Assembly: GCF_041345015.1 (NCBI RefSeq) | Contig: NZ_CP166769.1 | Location: 1,334,792 to 1,398,791 of the forward strand | Direction of reading: 5' to 3' | Source: Bartonella sp. DGB1 | Lineage (GTDB): Bacteria > Pseudomonadota > Alphaproteobacteria > Rhizobiales > Rhizobiaceae | Length of the DNA stretch: 64,000 nt | Shown: positions 9,866 to 18,705 of the stretch, piece by piece | Numbering within the stretch: position 1 is the stretch's first letter | How the letters are laid out: every line of letters starts with the position of its first letter | Translations under genes and position numbers: made by a program | Notes under the pieces: generated by a model | Told to the model about the DNA's origin: nothing | Database searches by the model: none | What the model saw: the letters and a program-made list of their open reading frames with translations, nothing else

Positions 9866-10365
9866 GATATAAGTTCTCTTATTTTATAAGCTCTTTCTGA
9901 TTGTAAGTGATAAAAATGACAAAGTGCAATAGCTAGAGCGTCTGAAGAATCATTATTACCTAATTCAGCCTTAGGCAATAAATGTTTTATCATATAACGT
10001 ATCTGTTCTTTACCCGCATGCCCTACACCTAAAATAGTTTTTTTTATCTGATTAGGTGCATATTCAGCTATTATCAATCCTCTTTGTGCTGGTGCTAATA
10101 AACAAATCCCTCTAGCTTGCCCTAATTTTAGGGTTGCTTGCGCATCTTTATTTACAAAAACATATTCTACTGACACTTCCTCAGGTTGAAATTTATCTAA
10201 CAAATTAATTAAATTGTCATACAAATATGCGAGACGATTAGCCAAATTTTCTTCAGGATCAGTCTTGATAGTACCACAAGCAACATAATTTAATTTATTA
10301 GCTACGGATTCTATCACGCCCCATCCTAGGTTACGTAAACCTGGATCTATCCCTAATATTCGCAT
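9862..10365 (-). CDS. ruvC: Holliday junction resolvase RuvC
   Basis: Endonuclease that cuts Holliday junctions symmetrically. The 167-residue product starts MRILGIDPGLRNLGWG. The four catalytic carboxylates are visible: Asp7, Glu67 (VEYVFVN), Asp139 and Asp142 (DSSDALAIALCH). Family length is about 170. It is 4 nt downstream of an RcdA-like gene, and probably the same transcript. Confidence 0.97.
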   Translation of the reverse strand: MRILGIDPGLRNLGWGVIESVANKLNYVACGTIKTDPEENLANRLAYLYDNLINLLDKFQPEEVSVEYVFVNKDAQATLKLGQARGICLLAPAQRGLIIAEYAPNQIKKTILGVGHAGKEQIRYMIKHLLPKAELGNNDSSDALAIALCHFYHLQSERAYKIRELIS

Positions 10366-10369
10366 CTTA

Positions 10370-10840
10370 TTACTTCCGCAATGATTCTTTTAATTTGTCT
10401 AGTTGCTTTGCTACTGGATTCTCGGTAGTCTCCATTTGTTGCTCTGCCTCTATTAACTGTTTATGAAATCTCCATATTTTTTTAAAAAGCTCTTCTATAC
10501 TTAAAGCCATTGAGCTCCATTGTTGTTTATCCTCTTCTGTTGCTATTAGAGGTTTTAACATTATTTTATCTCGCTCACTTTGCATTTGTTGATAGGATAT
10601 TTCTCCCTCTAATAGTGATCTATACAATAATATCCAACAAACCATATGCATAAATTGCGTCATTTGCTTATCTGGTAAATTATATTTACTTTGATTAGCA
10701 GTAGAATGTAGTTCTGCCATAATTGTCATTGTTTGATTATATAATGAGGGAAACTCACGTGAGAAAGATTCATGAACAACAGACAAAATATGCTGGGGTA
10801 ACTGATCAAACCCTACTAAATTTTTATTTTTTTTTACCAT
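10370..10840 (-). CDS. RcdA-like (DUF1465) protein, probable proteolysis adaptor
   Basis: A 156-residue, helical, soluble protein with no membrane segment. The central part (TQFMHMVCWILLYRSLLEGEISYQQMQSE) and the end (NPVAKQLDKLKESL) resemble the pattern of RcdA/DUF1465 proteins (…LMxLASWLLLxRAVxEGEMT… and NPVxxQLxxL). In Caulobacter, RcdA is an adaptor that helps ClpXP degrade CtrA and other substrates. The match is from remembered family patterns and is moderate. It sits 4 nt upstream of ruvC, probably co-transcribed. If it is not RcdA it is a hypothetical protein. Conservation with trcR elsewhere in this window would fit a retained cell-cycle circuit, which is inference. Confidence 0.55.
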   Translation of the reverse strand: MVKKNKNLVGFDQLPQHILSVVHESFSREFPSLYNQTMTIMAELHSTANQSKYNLPDKQMTQFMHMVCWILLYRSLLEGEISYQQMQSERDKIMLKPLIATEEDKQQWSSMALSIEELFKKIWRFHKQLIEAEQQMETTENPVAKQLDKLKESLRK

Positions 10841-10903
10841 TGAATTACTTTATACTATCTATAATTTATCTTAACAACGAAATTTATAATTATTAGGTTA
10901 TTT

Positions 10904-11545
10904 ATGTACAAAGTTAGCGCAGATTCAAGTATTTTCTCCCCTTTTATTTTAACAATCAATAGTGATATTAAGAAAAAAAATGAGATTCTACCTTATTTAT
11001 TAACCAAATTACCCTTTACCAGTGTAATTTTATACACAGAAACTAACGATGAAATATCTTTCCAAAAAAATATTACTGATTTAATTCCATTAATTCAATC
11101 ATTTAATACAGCGGCTCTCGTCGCGGATCACACTCGTGTTGCAGGCAGAACATCTGCTGATGGTATTTACCTAGAAAAAAATCTTGACCAATATGAAATA
11201 TTGAAACAAAAAGATAAAAATATTATCGGTATAGGTAATATGACGAGCCGTCACCAATCTTTAGAATGGGGTGAAAAACAACCTGATTTTATATTTTTTG
11301 GTAAATTAAATCATGATAATAAACCTAAAGCACATGCTAGAAATATAGCCTTAAGTGAATGGTGGGCAGAATTAATAGAAATACCTTGTGTTATTCAAGC
11401 TGGTAACCATCCAGATTCGTTAGCAGCAGCTGCAAAAACTGGCGCTGATTTTATCGCTATAGAAAATATGCTTTTTGATAATCCTATTGAATCAATAATA
11501 GAAGTATGTCAAAAATTCTTACAAAATTATAAAGATATATATTAA
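10904..11545 (+). CDS. Thiamine-phosphate synthase/TenI-like TIM-barrel protein
   Basis: A 213-residue protein of the ThiE/TenI TIM-barrel superfamily. The segments TRVAGRTSADGIYLEKN (normally ADGVHLGQ) and SLAAAAKTGADFIAIENMLFD (normally GADYVAxGPxF) are recognisable. The ThiE residues for pyrophosphate and HMP binding are only partly kept, so catalysis of thiamine phosphate formation is uncertain. Alphaproteobacteria commonly carry such a ThiE-like gene immediately upstream of efp, as here. No other thiamine genes are in the window. Confidence 0.7.
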   Translation: MYKVSADSSIFSPFILTINSDIKKKNEILPYLLTKLPFTSVILYTETNDEISFQKNITDLIPLIQSFNTAALVADHTRVAGRTSADGIYLEKNLDQYEILKQKDKNIIGIGNMTSRHQSLEWGEKQPDFIFFGKLNHDNKPKAHARNIALSEWWAELIEIPCVIQAGNHPDSLAAAAKTGADFIAIENMLFDNPIESIIEVCQKFLQNYKDIY

Positions 11546-11607
11546 TTTAAAATAAATTATGTTATTAAACATAATCCAAAATAATCAATTTGAATAACGG
11601 ACGCAAA

Positions 11608-12171
11608 ATGAAAATTAACGGTAACGAAATAAAACCTGGCAATGTAATAGAGCACAACGGCGGTTTATGGGTAGCAGTAAAAACTAACTCTGTAAAACCT
11701 GGTAAAGGTGGTGCATATAATCAAGTAGAACTTAAAAATCTAATCAATGGTACTAAATTAAATGAACGTTTCCGTTCTGCTGAAACAGTTGAAAAAGTAA
11801 GACTTGAACAAAAAGATTTTATATATTTATATACTCAAGAATCTTCTATAATTTTTATGGATTCTGAAACTTATGAACAATTAGAATTACAAGCTGATTT
11901 TATAGGTGAACGTGTTGCATTTTTACAAGAAAATATGAAAGTTACTGTAGAATTTTACCAAGAAAAACCTATAGGTATATCTCTCCCTGATCAAGTAATA
12001 TTGACTGTTATTGAAGCAGATCCAGTAGTCAAAGGTCAAACAGCAGCTTCTTCATATAAACCAGCTATCTTAGAAAATAAAATTCGCGTCATGGTACCAC
12101 CCTTCATTGAAGCCGGAGAAAAAATACTAATAGACACCAATGAAATAACTTATTTACGTCGTGCCGATTAA
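11608..12171 (+). CDS. efp: Translation elongation factor P
   Basis: Relieves ribosome stalling at polyproline stretches. The ATG giving [16 protein letters not shown] is chosen because it matches the universal EF-P N-terminus; an upstream in-frame TTG would add six atypical residues. The product is 187 residues with KOW, OB and C-terminal domains. The loop [10 protein letters not shown] contains Lys33, the residue modified by EpmA/EpmB in bacteria that have them. The C-terminus ends with the family's [16 protein letters not shown]. Confidence 0.97.
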   Translation: MKINGNEIKPGNVIEHNGGLWVAVKTNSVKPGKGGAYNQVELKNLINGTKLNERFRSAETVEKVRLEQKDFIYLYTQESSIIFMDSETYEQLELQADFIGERVAFLQENMKVTVEFYQEKPIGISLPDQVILTVIEADPVVKGQTAASSYKPAILENKIRVMVPPFIEAGEKILIDTNEITYLRRAD

Positions 12172-12191
12172 TATAACTAACAAGGTGTTTT

Positions 12192-12974
12192 ATGTCCCGT
12201 TCTGCTTTATTAAATGTCATGGTTCAAGCTGCTTTAAAAGCAGGTAAAGCCTTAAATAGATATTTTAACGAAATTGAAAAACTACAAGTCTCCTTAAAAG
12301 GCCCTGGAGACTATGTAACTCACGCCGATAAAAAAGCTGAGCAAATAATATTTGAAGAACTACAATATGCGCGCCCTGATTATGGGTTTATTATGGAAGA
12401 ACGCGGCGAGATACCGGGTAAAGACAAACAACATCGCTGGATTGTTGATCCGCTAGATGGTACAACTAATTTCCTGCACGGACTACCTTTCTTTGCTATT
12501 TCGATAGCATTAGAGCGACAAGGACAAATTGTAGCCGCTGTAATCTATAACCCTGTTCTAGATGAATTATTCACAGCAGAAAAAGGTGGCGGGGTTTTTC
12601 TCAATGATAGAAGAATACGCGTAGCTAATCGTAGGCTTCTAGTTGATTCGATTGTAGCTACTGGTATACCTTCTATAGCTCATCCGAATCATGGACAATA
12701 TATTTCAGAACTAAAAAATCTAATGACAGAAGTAGCTAGCATTAGACATTTAGGTGCCGCATCACTTAATCTTGCTTATGTAGCTGCCGGTAAACTTGAT
12801 GGATATTGGGAAAACAACCTAAAACCTTGGGATATTGCTGCAGGATTATTAATGGTTCGTGAGGCGGGTGGATTTGTAACCGACCGCAGCAATAGATTAG
12901 ATGTGCTATTTAATAATTCTCTAGTAGCCGGCAATGAATATATTCATAAAGCTTTATTAAAATTATGGTCTTAA
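12192..12974 (+). CDS. suhB: Inositol monophosphatase family protein (SuhB-like)
   Basis: Mg-dependent phosphatase of the FIG superfamily; SuhB also acts in rRNA antitermination in enterics. The 260-residue product has metal ligands EER (Glu70) and DPLDGTTN (Asp86, Asp89), plus the C-terminal LKPWDIAAGLLMVREAGG motif. It is 20 nt downstream of efp, probably one operon. Its stop codon is immediately followed by a terminator hairpin shared with the convergent ABC transporter gene. Confidence 0.93.
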   Translation: MSRSALLNVMVQAALKAGKALNRYFNEIEKLQVSLKGPGDYVTHADKKAEQIIFEELQYARPDYGFIMEERGEIPGKDKQHRWIVDPLDGTTNFLHGLPFFAISIALERQGQIVAAVIYNPVLDELFTAEKGGGVFLNDRRIRVANRRLLVDSIVATGIPSIAHPNHGQYISELKNLMTEVASIRHLGAASLNLAYVAAGKLDGYWENNLKPWDIAAGLLMVREAGGFVTDRSNRLDVLFNNSLVAGNEYIHKALLKLWS

Positions 12975-13007
12975 CAATAGAAAATAATATTAAATTATTT
13001 TCTATTG
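12975..13007. terminator. Bidirectional terminator between suhB and the ABC exporter gene
   Basis: A perfect 13-bp stem (CAATAGAAAATAA with TTATTTTCTATTG) and a 7-nt loop begins directly after the suhB stop and overlaps the last codons of the convergent gene. The arms supply A/T-rich tails in both directions. Confidence 0.65.
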
Positions 13008-14747
13008 AGGGAATTGTAACTTAACTAAGTTAGCATATAATCCTTTTCTTGCAATTAGATCTTTATGTGTTCCCTCTTCTAAAATTTTACCCTCCTCTAG
13101 CACAAAGATTCTATCTGCATTTACTACTGTTGATAATCTATGTGCTATCACAAAAGTAGTACGATCTTTTCGTAAATTCTCCAAAGCACATTGAATTAAT
13201 TCTTCGCTAGCCGCATCTAACGCTGAAGTAGCTTCATCTAATAATAAGATAGGTTTATTACGCAATAAGGCTCTTGCTATCGCTATCCTTTGTCTTTGAC
13301 CACCAGATAAAGACAATCCTCTTTCACCTATTTGTTCATCATATTTATTTGGTAATTTTTCAATAAATTCCGCTGCATAAGATAATTTAGAGGCTTTTTC
13401 TATTTCCTCCATTGATATATCCTCTAAACCAAAACTGATATTTTCTGCTATCGTACCAGAAAAAATATCAACATTTTGCGATACAACTGATAATTGTGAT
13501 CGTGACCAAGTCAAATTATGTTCACCTAATTGCTGTTGATCAAAAAATATTCTACCTTTTGTAGGAGAATAAAATTGTTGCAATAAAGCAAAAATAGTAG
13601 ATTTACCTGCCCCTGATGCGCCTACAAAAGCAATTGTCTCCCCTGCCTGCACCTTAAAATTTAAATTACTTAATATCTCCTCATCTGGTCTTATTGGATA
13701 AGAGAAAGAAATATTCTCAAACGTGACACTACCCTGAACCTCCGTAGAAGTTACAACATTATTCACCACTGACTCTAATTGTTGATAAGACATAATAATC
13801 CATATTCTCTCTACAGCCCCAATTAATTCTAATAATGCAGTTCCAGTACCAGATAATTGAGTCGCAGCACTACCAGCTAACAAAGCATACATTACAAATT
13901 GGCTAAATTCGCCTGCTGTCATTTTATTATTAATAACATCTAAAGCGCCAAACCATAAAGTAGCTAAAATACTCATAAATACAACAAATAAAATAACACC
14001 AAATAAGATTGAACGCATCCAAATAGCTGACTTAGATTTAGCAAAAACAACATTTACTAAATTAGCAAAATATTTTAGGGTATAAGCTTCTGCCGTAAAG
14101 GATTTAACTGTACGAATAGCAGATAAAGTTTCACTAGCATATATATTCATTTTAGCTAAATGATCTTGTACTTGCTTAGATTTTTTACTTACTAACCGAC
14201 CAACGCTAATAATAACAGCTAAAATTATAGGTATACAAACAGACACAATTAAAGCTAATTTAAAGTTACTTATAAACATCATTATAAAAGCGCCCATACC
14301 CATAATAATATTACGAAAGATTATCGAAAAACGAATAGCAATATGAGATTTGATCAGAGCACTATCTGAGGATATCAAAGAAACCATATCACCTGAATGC
14401 TGTTTATCAAAATAAGCAATAGGCAAACTAATAAGATTTTTAAAGAGATTTTTTTGCAATGAAAAAACAACAGCCTCTCCTAAGGCCCCAACAAAATAGG
14501 CGCGCATAGACGAAGTAAGCGCCCATAAAAAAATAAAAAACATAAATAAAAAGAAATAATTAATTATCTGATCTTTCGACAACGAAAAAATATGATCCAT
14601 AGCGTAACGAACGCCCATAGGTAATAATAAAGTTAAACCAGCTGCTAAAATTAGAAACAATATAGCTCCAACTAATAAACCTTTGTGGATAAAAACATAT
14701 CTACTAATAAATTGACGAAATTTAACTGATGTAAAAAGCTGCCGCAT
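13002..14747 (-). CDS. ABC transporter, fused membrane and ATPase domains (MsbA/lipid exporter type)
   Basis: Half-transporter that works as a homodimer. With the start at MRQLFTSVKF the product has 581 residues; this ATG is preceded by AAGAGAA at suitable spacing, while an in-frame ATG 27 codons upstream would add an atypical leader. Six membrane helices occupy about residues 20-310. The ATPase has Walker A GASGAGKS at 376-383, signature LSGGQ at 480-484 and Walker B LLLDEATS at 501-508, then an H-loop (FVIAHRLS). Closest in architecture to MsbA and related lipid or drug exporters; the substrate cannot be deduced. It converges on suhB and diverges from rpmE. Confidence 0.88.
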   Translation of the reverse strand: MRQLFTSVKFRQFISRYVFIHKGLLVGAILFLILAAGLTLLLPMGVRYAMDHIFSLSKDQIINYFFLFMFFIFLWALTSSMRAYFVGALGEAVVFSLQKNLFKNLISLPIAYFDKQHSGDMVSLISSDSALIKSHIAIRFSIIFRNIIMGMGAFIMMFISNFKLALIVSVCIPIILAVIISVGRLVSKKSKQVQDHLAKMNIYASETLSAIRTVKSFTAEAYTLKYFANLVNVVFAKSKSAIWMRSILFGVILFVVFMSILATLWFGALDVINNKMTAGEFSQFVMYALLAGSAATQLSGTGTALLELIGAVERIWIIMSYQQLESVVNNVVTSTEVQGSVTFENISFSYPIRPDEEILSNLNFKVQAGETIAFVGASGAGKSTIFALLQQFYSPTKGRIFFDQQQLGEHNLTWSRSQLSVVSQNVDIFSGTIAENISFGLEDISMEEIEKASKLSYAAEFIEKLPNKYDEQIGERGLSLSGGQRQRIAIARALLRNKPILLLDEATSALDAASEELIQCALENLRKDRTTFVIAHRLSTVVNADRIFVLEEGKILEEGTHKDLIARKGLYANLVKLQFPQ

Positions 14748-14860
14748 ATAAAATTCTCTTGTTATCTGGTGAAGGATATTATATATAACTTGAAAATACA
14801 TTCTAATCATGTTAAATCCATAAAGCAATAATTGCTAATGTATAAATCTAGGAAAATCTC

Positions 14861-15082
14861 ATGAAAACTAACATTCATCCAGATTATCACACTATTAAAG
14901 TGGTCATGACTGACGGAACTGAATATCTAACCCGCTCTACTTGGGGCAAAGAGGGCGACGTCCTTAACCTAGATATAGATCCTAAATCACATCCAGCATG
15001 GACTGGTGGCTCACAAACGCTTCTAGATCGTGGCGGTCGTGTATCTAAATTTAAAAATCGTTTTGGTAATCTAAGTCTATAA
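14861..15082 (+). CDS. rpmE: 50S ribosomal protein L31
   Basis: A 73-residue protein starting [22 protein letters not shown], with SHPAWTGG near the end, the L31 hallmark. There are no cysteines, so it is the zinc-independent form, as is common in alphaproteobacteria. It is preceded by an AGGAAAATCTC leader and divergent from the ABC exporter gene. Confidence 0.96.
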   Translation: MKTNIHPDYHTIKVVMTDGTEYLTRSTWGKEGDVLNLDIDPKSHPAWTGGSQTLLDRGGRVSKFKNRFGNLSL

Positions 15083-15129
15083 TAGATCAACTTAATCTTA
15101 CCACTGATATCTGAAACTATTTCATATTA

Positions 15130-15170
15130 AAATAACACTAAGACAATATATAATTTTCTTAGTGTTATTT
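15130..15170 (+). terminator. rpmE terminator hairpin
   Basis: A perfect 13-bp stem (AAATAACACTAAG at 15130-15142 with CTTAGTGTTATTT at 15158-15170) around a 15-nt loop, 48 nt after the rpmE stop and followed by a T-rich stretch. Confidence 0.65.
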
Positions 15171-15194
15171 CTTTATCTTATTTTAGCATCGCTC

Positions 15195-15228
15195 CATGCA
15201 TTTCATCTAAACATGCATTTCATCTAAA
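15195..15228. repeat. Perfect 17-bp tandem duplication
   Basis: CATGCATTTCATCTAAA occurs twice head to tail (15195-15211 and 15212-15228) without a mismatch, suggesting a recent slippage or duplication event. Confidence 0.9.
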
Positions 15229-15312
15229 ATTGTTATAGTAACTAATATTGATATCTAATGATAAAATTACCATTGTTATAGCTACTCCATAATAGCAAAT
15301 TTGTGGAGCTAA

Positions 15313-15348
15313 TTGATTAGCTTATAATAATACATATAAGCTAATCAA
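15313..15348. repeat. 13-bp inverted repeat in spacer
   Basis: TTGATTAGCTTAT (15313-15325) and ATAAGCTAATCAA (15336-15348) are perfect complements with a 10-nt loop. It lies 130 bp past the yebC stop (in minus-strand sense), so it could end that transcript, but there is no clear U-tract. Confidence 0.5.
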
Positions 15349-15478
15349 ATAACATTATTATAACAACAAGCTATTTGCGTAAGCATAAATTATATAACAA
15401 AATGCGACTACTATAGCTATCTCGCGTTAACAGAATCATATAAGCACAAACAATTAATAAATATTACAATAATTGCTA

Positions 15479-16225
15479 TTATTTAGATAATTTTTCCAAT
15501 ATCTCATCACTTATTTCAAAATTAGCGTAAACATTTTGGACATCGTCATCTTCTTCTAATGTATTTATTAATTTTAATATAGATGTAGCTTTTTCTTCAT
15601 CTACTGGAGTAGTTGTGACTGGTTTCCAGATAATTTTCAATGATTCTGCACCGCCAAATTTTACTTCCAAAGCTTTAGAAATATCGCTTATATCTTCAAA
15701 TACACAGTAAATGATATGTTTTTCATCTTCAAAAGAAACATCTTCAGCGCCCAATTCTATCGCAATATCCATCATTTCTTCTACAGTAGCGACATCTTTA
15801 TTATATATAATTTCACCTACGCGATTAAACATAAATGCAACAGACCCGGTTTCCCCTAAAGAACCACCTGATTTAGTGAAAGCGGCTCTTACATTGGAAG
15901 CTGTACGGTTACGATTATCGGTTAAAGCTTCTACAATTACCGCTACTCCACCAGGCGCATATCCTTCGTAACGTATTTCTTCATAATTTCCTGAATCATT
16001 ATTAGAAGCTCTTTTAATAGCTCTCTCAATATTATCTTTAGGCATTGACTGAGATCTAGCATTCATAATAGCGAGACGCAATCTTGGATTCATAGCAGGA
16101 TCAGGTAATCCATGTTTTGCAGCGACAGTGATTTCTCTACCTAATTTAGAGAATATTTTTGACTTAACAGCATCTTGTCTACCTTTACGGTGCATAATAT
16201 TTTTAAATTGTGAATGTCCAGCCAT
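15479..16225 (-). CDS. YebC/PmpR family transcriptional or translational regulator (TACO1 family)
   Basis: A 248-residue protein starting [19 protein letters not shown], the family signature, followed by [14 protein letters not shown] and [27 protein letters not shown]. Members bind DNA (PmpR) or assist translation of difficult stretches (TACO1/YebC). In many proteobacteria yebC precedes ruvC; here it has been separated from ruvCAB by about 5 kb. Full length. Confidence 0.95.
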   Translation of the reverse strand: MAGHSQFKNIMHRKGRQDAVKSKIFSKLGREITVAAKHGLPDPAMNPRLRLAIMNARSQSMPKDNIERAIKRASNNDSGNYEEIRYEGYAPGGVAVIVEALTDNRNRTASNVRAAFTKSGGSLGETGSVAFMFNRVGEIIYNKDVATVEEMMDIAIELGAEDVSFEDEKHIIYCVFEDISDISKALEVKFGGAESLKIIWKPVTTTPVDEEKATSILKLINTLEEDDDVQNVYANFEISDEILEKLSK

Positions 16226-16680
16226 AGGTAATTCCTTTAATTATCATCAAAAATTATATAACTACTTTCGGTTAAAATATCATATATACCAAGCTATCCT
16301 GCAAAAAATTTAGATATATGAGTAGTCTAATTGATGTGTAATTTACCTTTAAACTATTTAATTTTCAAGGCACAAACTATCTGTAATCAAAAATTTACCA
16401 GATCTACAACAAGTAACTTATAGATAAATCCCCTCTCTAGATCTAATTATAATTATGTTATTAACTTTACCTCTATTAAGATAGTCTCATTAATAATCAT
16501 AATATACTTACAACAAGCTAATTTCTAACTATGGATTTTTATTTATATTATATTGTAACAAGAGAAACTCCTTAAAGTGAGCTTGTTACTAAATTAAGTT
16601 AGCTAATAATAATTTCTTTCAACATAATTTATTTTATATGTTAAACTACAAAAAAAAAATTTTTATAATCGGCTATTATG
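16226..16680. other. Non-coding spacer between fau and yebC with an echo of the fau 3' end
   Basis: 455 bp without a gene. At about 16255-16285 the sequence resembles the last codons of fau at about 16697-16727: ACTTTCGGTTAAAATATCAT versus ACTTTCAGTTAAAATAGCAT, about 442 bp apart. This suggests an old tandem duplication that included the gene's 3' end. There is also an 8-bp inverted repeat (GTAACAAG 16555-16562, CTTGTTAC 16582-16589) that could be a terminator remnant. Confidence 0.5.
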
Positions 16681-17277
16681 CTAACTATTCTTATTAACAA
16701 TAATATAATTACTTTCAGTTAAAATAGCATCCATTAAAATATCATATTGCTCTAATTCTATTTTAGGTAATTGCTGACAATCATAGCCTACCCCAACGCA
16801 ATAAGGACGATTCTCTTTACTAAAATTGGCTAAATATCTATCATAACAACCTTTACCATAACCTAATCTTCCACCAAATAAGTCAAAAGAGACTAACGGA
16901 ACCAATAATAGATCTAATCTTTTGATATGATTTTGTACGGCTGGAGCTAAAACCCCCATTTTATCTTTAATTAATTGATCTCCTAATTTATATGGAGAAA
17001 AAGACATTTGTAGATTATCTTGCATAACAGGCAAAGCAATTGAAACACCAACGGCTGATAAAGATTTCATTAAAGGTAGTACATCAATTTCAGATTTAAT
17101 TGGAAAATAACCACCCACCATAGGATTTGAAGATAATTTTAAGGAATTTAAAATATTACTCTTACCTACATCTACTAATTTTTGTGCAGCAAATTTTTTA
17201 TAAGATGAATCTATAGAATCACGTTTTTTTAATATTTCTTTTCTTAAAATAAATTTATTCACAATATCTATTTCCAA
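16681..17277 (-). CDS. fau: 5-formyltetrahydrofolate cyclo-ligase
   Basis: Converts 5-formyl-THF to 5,10-methenyl-THF with ATP, returning a storage folate to one-carbon metabolism. The 198-residue product has an N-terminal RKEILKKRDSID, a PIKSEIDVLPLM stretch and the C-terminal signature GGRLGYGKGCYDRYL. The start overlaps ymdB by 10 nt, so the two are probably co-translated. The 6S RNA gene just upstream of this pair matches the widespread ssrS-fau (ygfA) association. Confidence 0.93.
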   Translation of the reverse strand: MEIDIVNKFILRKEILKKRDSIDSSYKKFAAQKLVDVGKSNILNSLKLSSNPMVGGYFPIKSEIDVLPLMKSLSAVGVSIALPVMQDNLQMSFSPYKLGDQLIKDKMGVLAPAVQNHIKRLDLLLVPLVSFDLFGGRLGYGKGCYDRYLANFSKENRPYCVGVGYDCQQLPKIELEQYDILMDAILTESNYIIVNKNS

Positions 17278-18089
17278 AAAGAGGGGAACCTTGGTGCTAA
17301 TGCGCCTCCAATAATAATTGGCTCTATTTTTTCAACCAACCCACTAGAATCAGATATATCTACACCAATACCACAAATCGTTATTTCCCCTATTGCTACT
17401 TCAAATTTCTTAGTATTTTTACCCAAAAACTTATTTAAGGGCTCCTGCTTGTCTAACCCTAAAGAAGAATCATAGTTACCACACATACCTAGATCACTAA
17501 TATATCCTGTTCCTGCTGGCATAATTTTATAATCAGCAGTAGGAACGTGAGTATGTGTACCAACTAATAAAGATATACGACCATCCAAATAATGCCCTAA
17601 ACATTGTTTCTCACTAGTAGCTTCTGCGTGAAAATCCACTATAATAGCATCAGCATATTGTCCTAAAGGACAATTTTTAATAATTTCTTCTGCTTTAGCA
17701 AAAGGATCATCTAATTGCCCATACATATAGATTTTTCCCATTAAATTAGCTACTAAAACATTAGCTCCATTTCTTGCCCTATATAAACCACTCCCTTTAC
17801 CATAAGTTGTATCAGGATAATTAGCAGGACGTAAAATTTTATCATTTTGCATTAAATAACGAGATAAACAATGTTTATCAAAAAAATGATTGCCAGTAGT
17901 TATTACATCTACTCCAGCATCAAATAAATTATCAGCTATATGACCTGTAATTCCAAAGCCATCAGCAGCATTTTCTCCATTGACGATAACAAAATCTAAT
18001 TTACAATCAAAGATTAAATTGTTTAATAATTCACAAACAGCATTACAGCTATCTTCTCCAACAATATCTCCAAGAAATAGCAAACGCAT
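17268..18089 (-). CDS. YmdB-family metallophosphoesterase (TIGR00282)
   Basis: Calcineurin-like phosphoesterase; characterised relatives hydrolyse 2',3'-cyclic nucleotides. The 273-residue product begins MRLLFLGDIVGEDS (metal Asp8) and has NGENAADGFG, TTGNHFFDK, DFHAEATSEK and GTHTHVPTAD, all the expected metal-binding motifs. It lies between the 6S RNA candidate and fau, with which it overlaps. Confidence 0.92.
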   Translation of the reverse strand: MRLLFLGDIVGEDSCNAVCELLNNLIFDCKLDFVIVNGENAADGFGITGHIADNLFDAGVDVITTGNHFFDKHCLSRYLMQNDKILRPANYPDTTYGKGSGLYRARNGANVLVANLMGKIYMYGQLDDPFAKAEEIIKNCPLGQYADAIIVDFHAEATSEKQCLGHYLDGRISLLVGTHTHVPTADYKIMPAGTGYISDLGMCGNYDSSLGLDKQEPLNKFLGKNTKKFEVAIGEITICGIGVDISDSSGLVEKIEPIIIGGALAPRFPSFWK

Positions 18090-18159
18090 ATCTAACCTAC
18101 ATTAAATTTTGAACAAATCTTTATTATAAAACAATCAAAAACTTAATGATAAGATATTA

Positions 18160-18330
18160 AATTAACGAGCATCCACCATAACCGATGACAAAATTTGACC
18201 CCTATAGTACCTATTGCTAGGTGGGCACCATATAGTAAGACCCACGGGTCAAACCAGAGACAGTTCCCTATAGAGATCTTAAGGTCCTTGGGGTTCAAGA
18301 TGTCTGTCAAGAAAGGCAGAGTGCTCAATT
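18160..18330 (-). ncRNA. ssrS: Probable 6S RNA
   Basis: A stretch with balanced base composition stands out from AT-rich surroundings and folds as a long closed structure. GAGCA at the 5' end (complement of 18322-18326) pairs with TGCTC at the 3' end (complement of 18167-18171), and flanking AATT pairs extend the stem. A distal hairpin pairs TTTGACCC with GGGTCAAA (18194-18201 with 18246-18253) and GTGGG with CCCAC. The length (about 171 nt) and position just upstream of ymdB-fau fit 6S RNA, which sequesters RNA polymerase in stationary phase. The call is from context and gross fold, not a covariance search. A short open frame inside has no protein-like features. Confidence 0.65.
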
Positions 18331-18362
18331 ACATTGTATAATATATTTAATATAAAATCATT

Positions 18363-18386
18363 AAAAAAAACCCAGCCTTAGCTGGG
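18363..18386 (-). terminator. rpmJ intrinsic terminator
   Basis: On the minus strand the hairpin CCCAGC-TAAG-GCTGGG (18371-18386) is followed by eight U residues (18363-18370), a canonical intrinsic terminator about 90 nt downstream of rpmJ. It also insulates the 6S RNA gene. Confidence 0.85.
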
Positions 18387-18473
18387 AAAATAAATAACAC
18401 AAATAATTACCCACAACATAAGCATATTGTTATATTATCAACTAAACTATAATCTAATTGATAATATAATAAT

Positions 18474-18599
18474 TTAACCTTGGCGCGCTTTAAATCTAGG
18501 GGCTGACTTATTAATTATATACACACGCCCTTTACGACGAACTAAACGGTTATCCCTATGACGGGTTTTTAGTGCTTTAAGAGAATTTTTTATTTTCAT
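18474..18599 (-). CDS. rpmJ: 50S ribosomal protein L36
   Basis: A 41-residue, highly basic protein with the pattern [31 protein letters not shown] and PRFKARQG. It is the longer, zinc-ligand-free L36 type found in alphaproteobacteria. It lies between purK and the 6S RNA candidate with its own terminator. Too small for default length filters, but unmistakable. Confidence 0.95.
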   Translation of the reverse strand: MKIKNSLKALKTRHRDNRLVRRKGRVYIINKSAPRFKARQG

Positions 18600-18705
18600 G
18601 TTCATCACCGACGTTAAAACTAATACAACAAGAACTCTGGAAAAAATTAATTTACCAAATTAGCCCAATCAATAAAGAAAAATACTCTGATTGTCAAGTT
18701 AATAT

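Larger units (their letters stand above)
15083..15478. other. Non-coding spacer between rpmE and the yebC gene
   Basis: 396 bp with no credible gene. It holds the rpmE terminator, a perfect 17-bp tandem duplication, a 13-bp inverted repeat and two copies of ATTGTTATAG 41 bp apart. The remainder is AT-rich and shows nothing I can name. Confidence 0.7.

Noticed and set aside
11590..11607. TTG start six codons upstream for efp
   Set aside because: EF-P proteins begin at MKINGNEI; the extension is not family-like.
14887..15090. 67-codon open frame antisense to rpmE
   Set aside because: It is fully inside the rpmE gene on the other strand and has no family features.
18143..18328. Open frame of 61 codons on the minus strand
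   Set aside because: It coincides with the 6S RNA candidate, has odd composition (many Trp, Leu and His without pattern) and no ribosome binding site.
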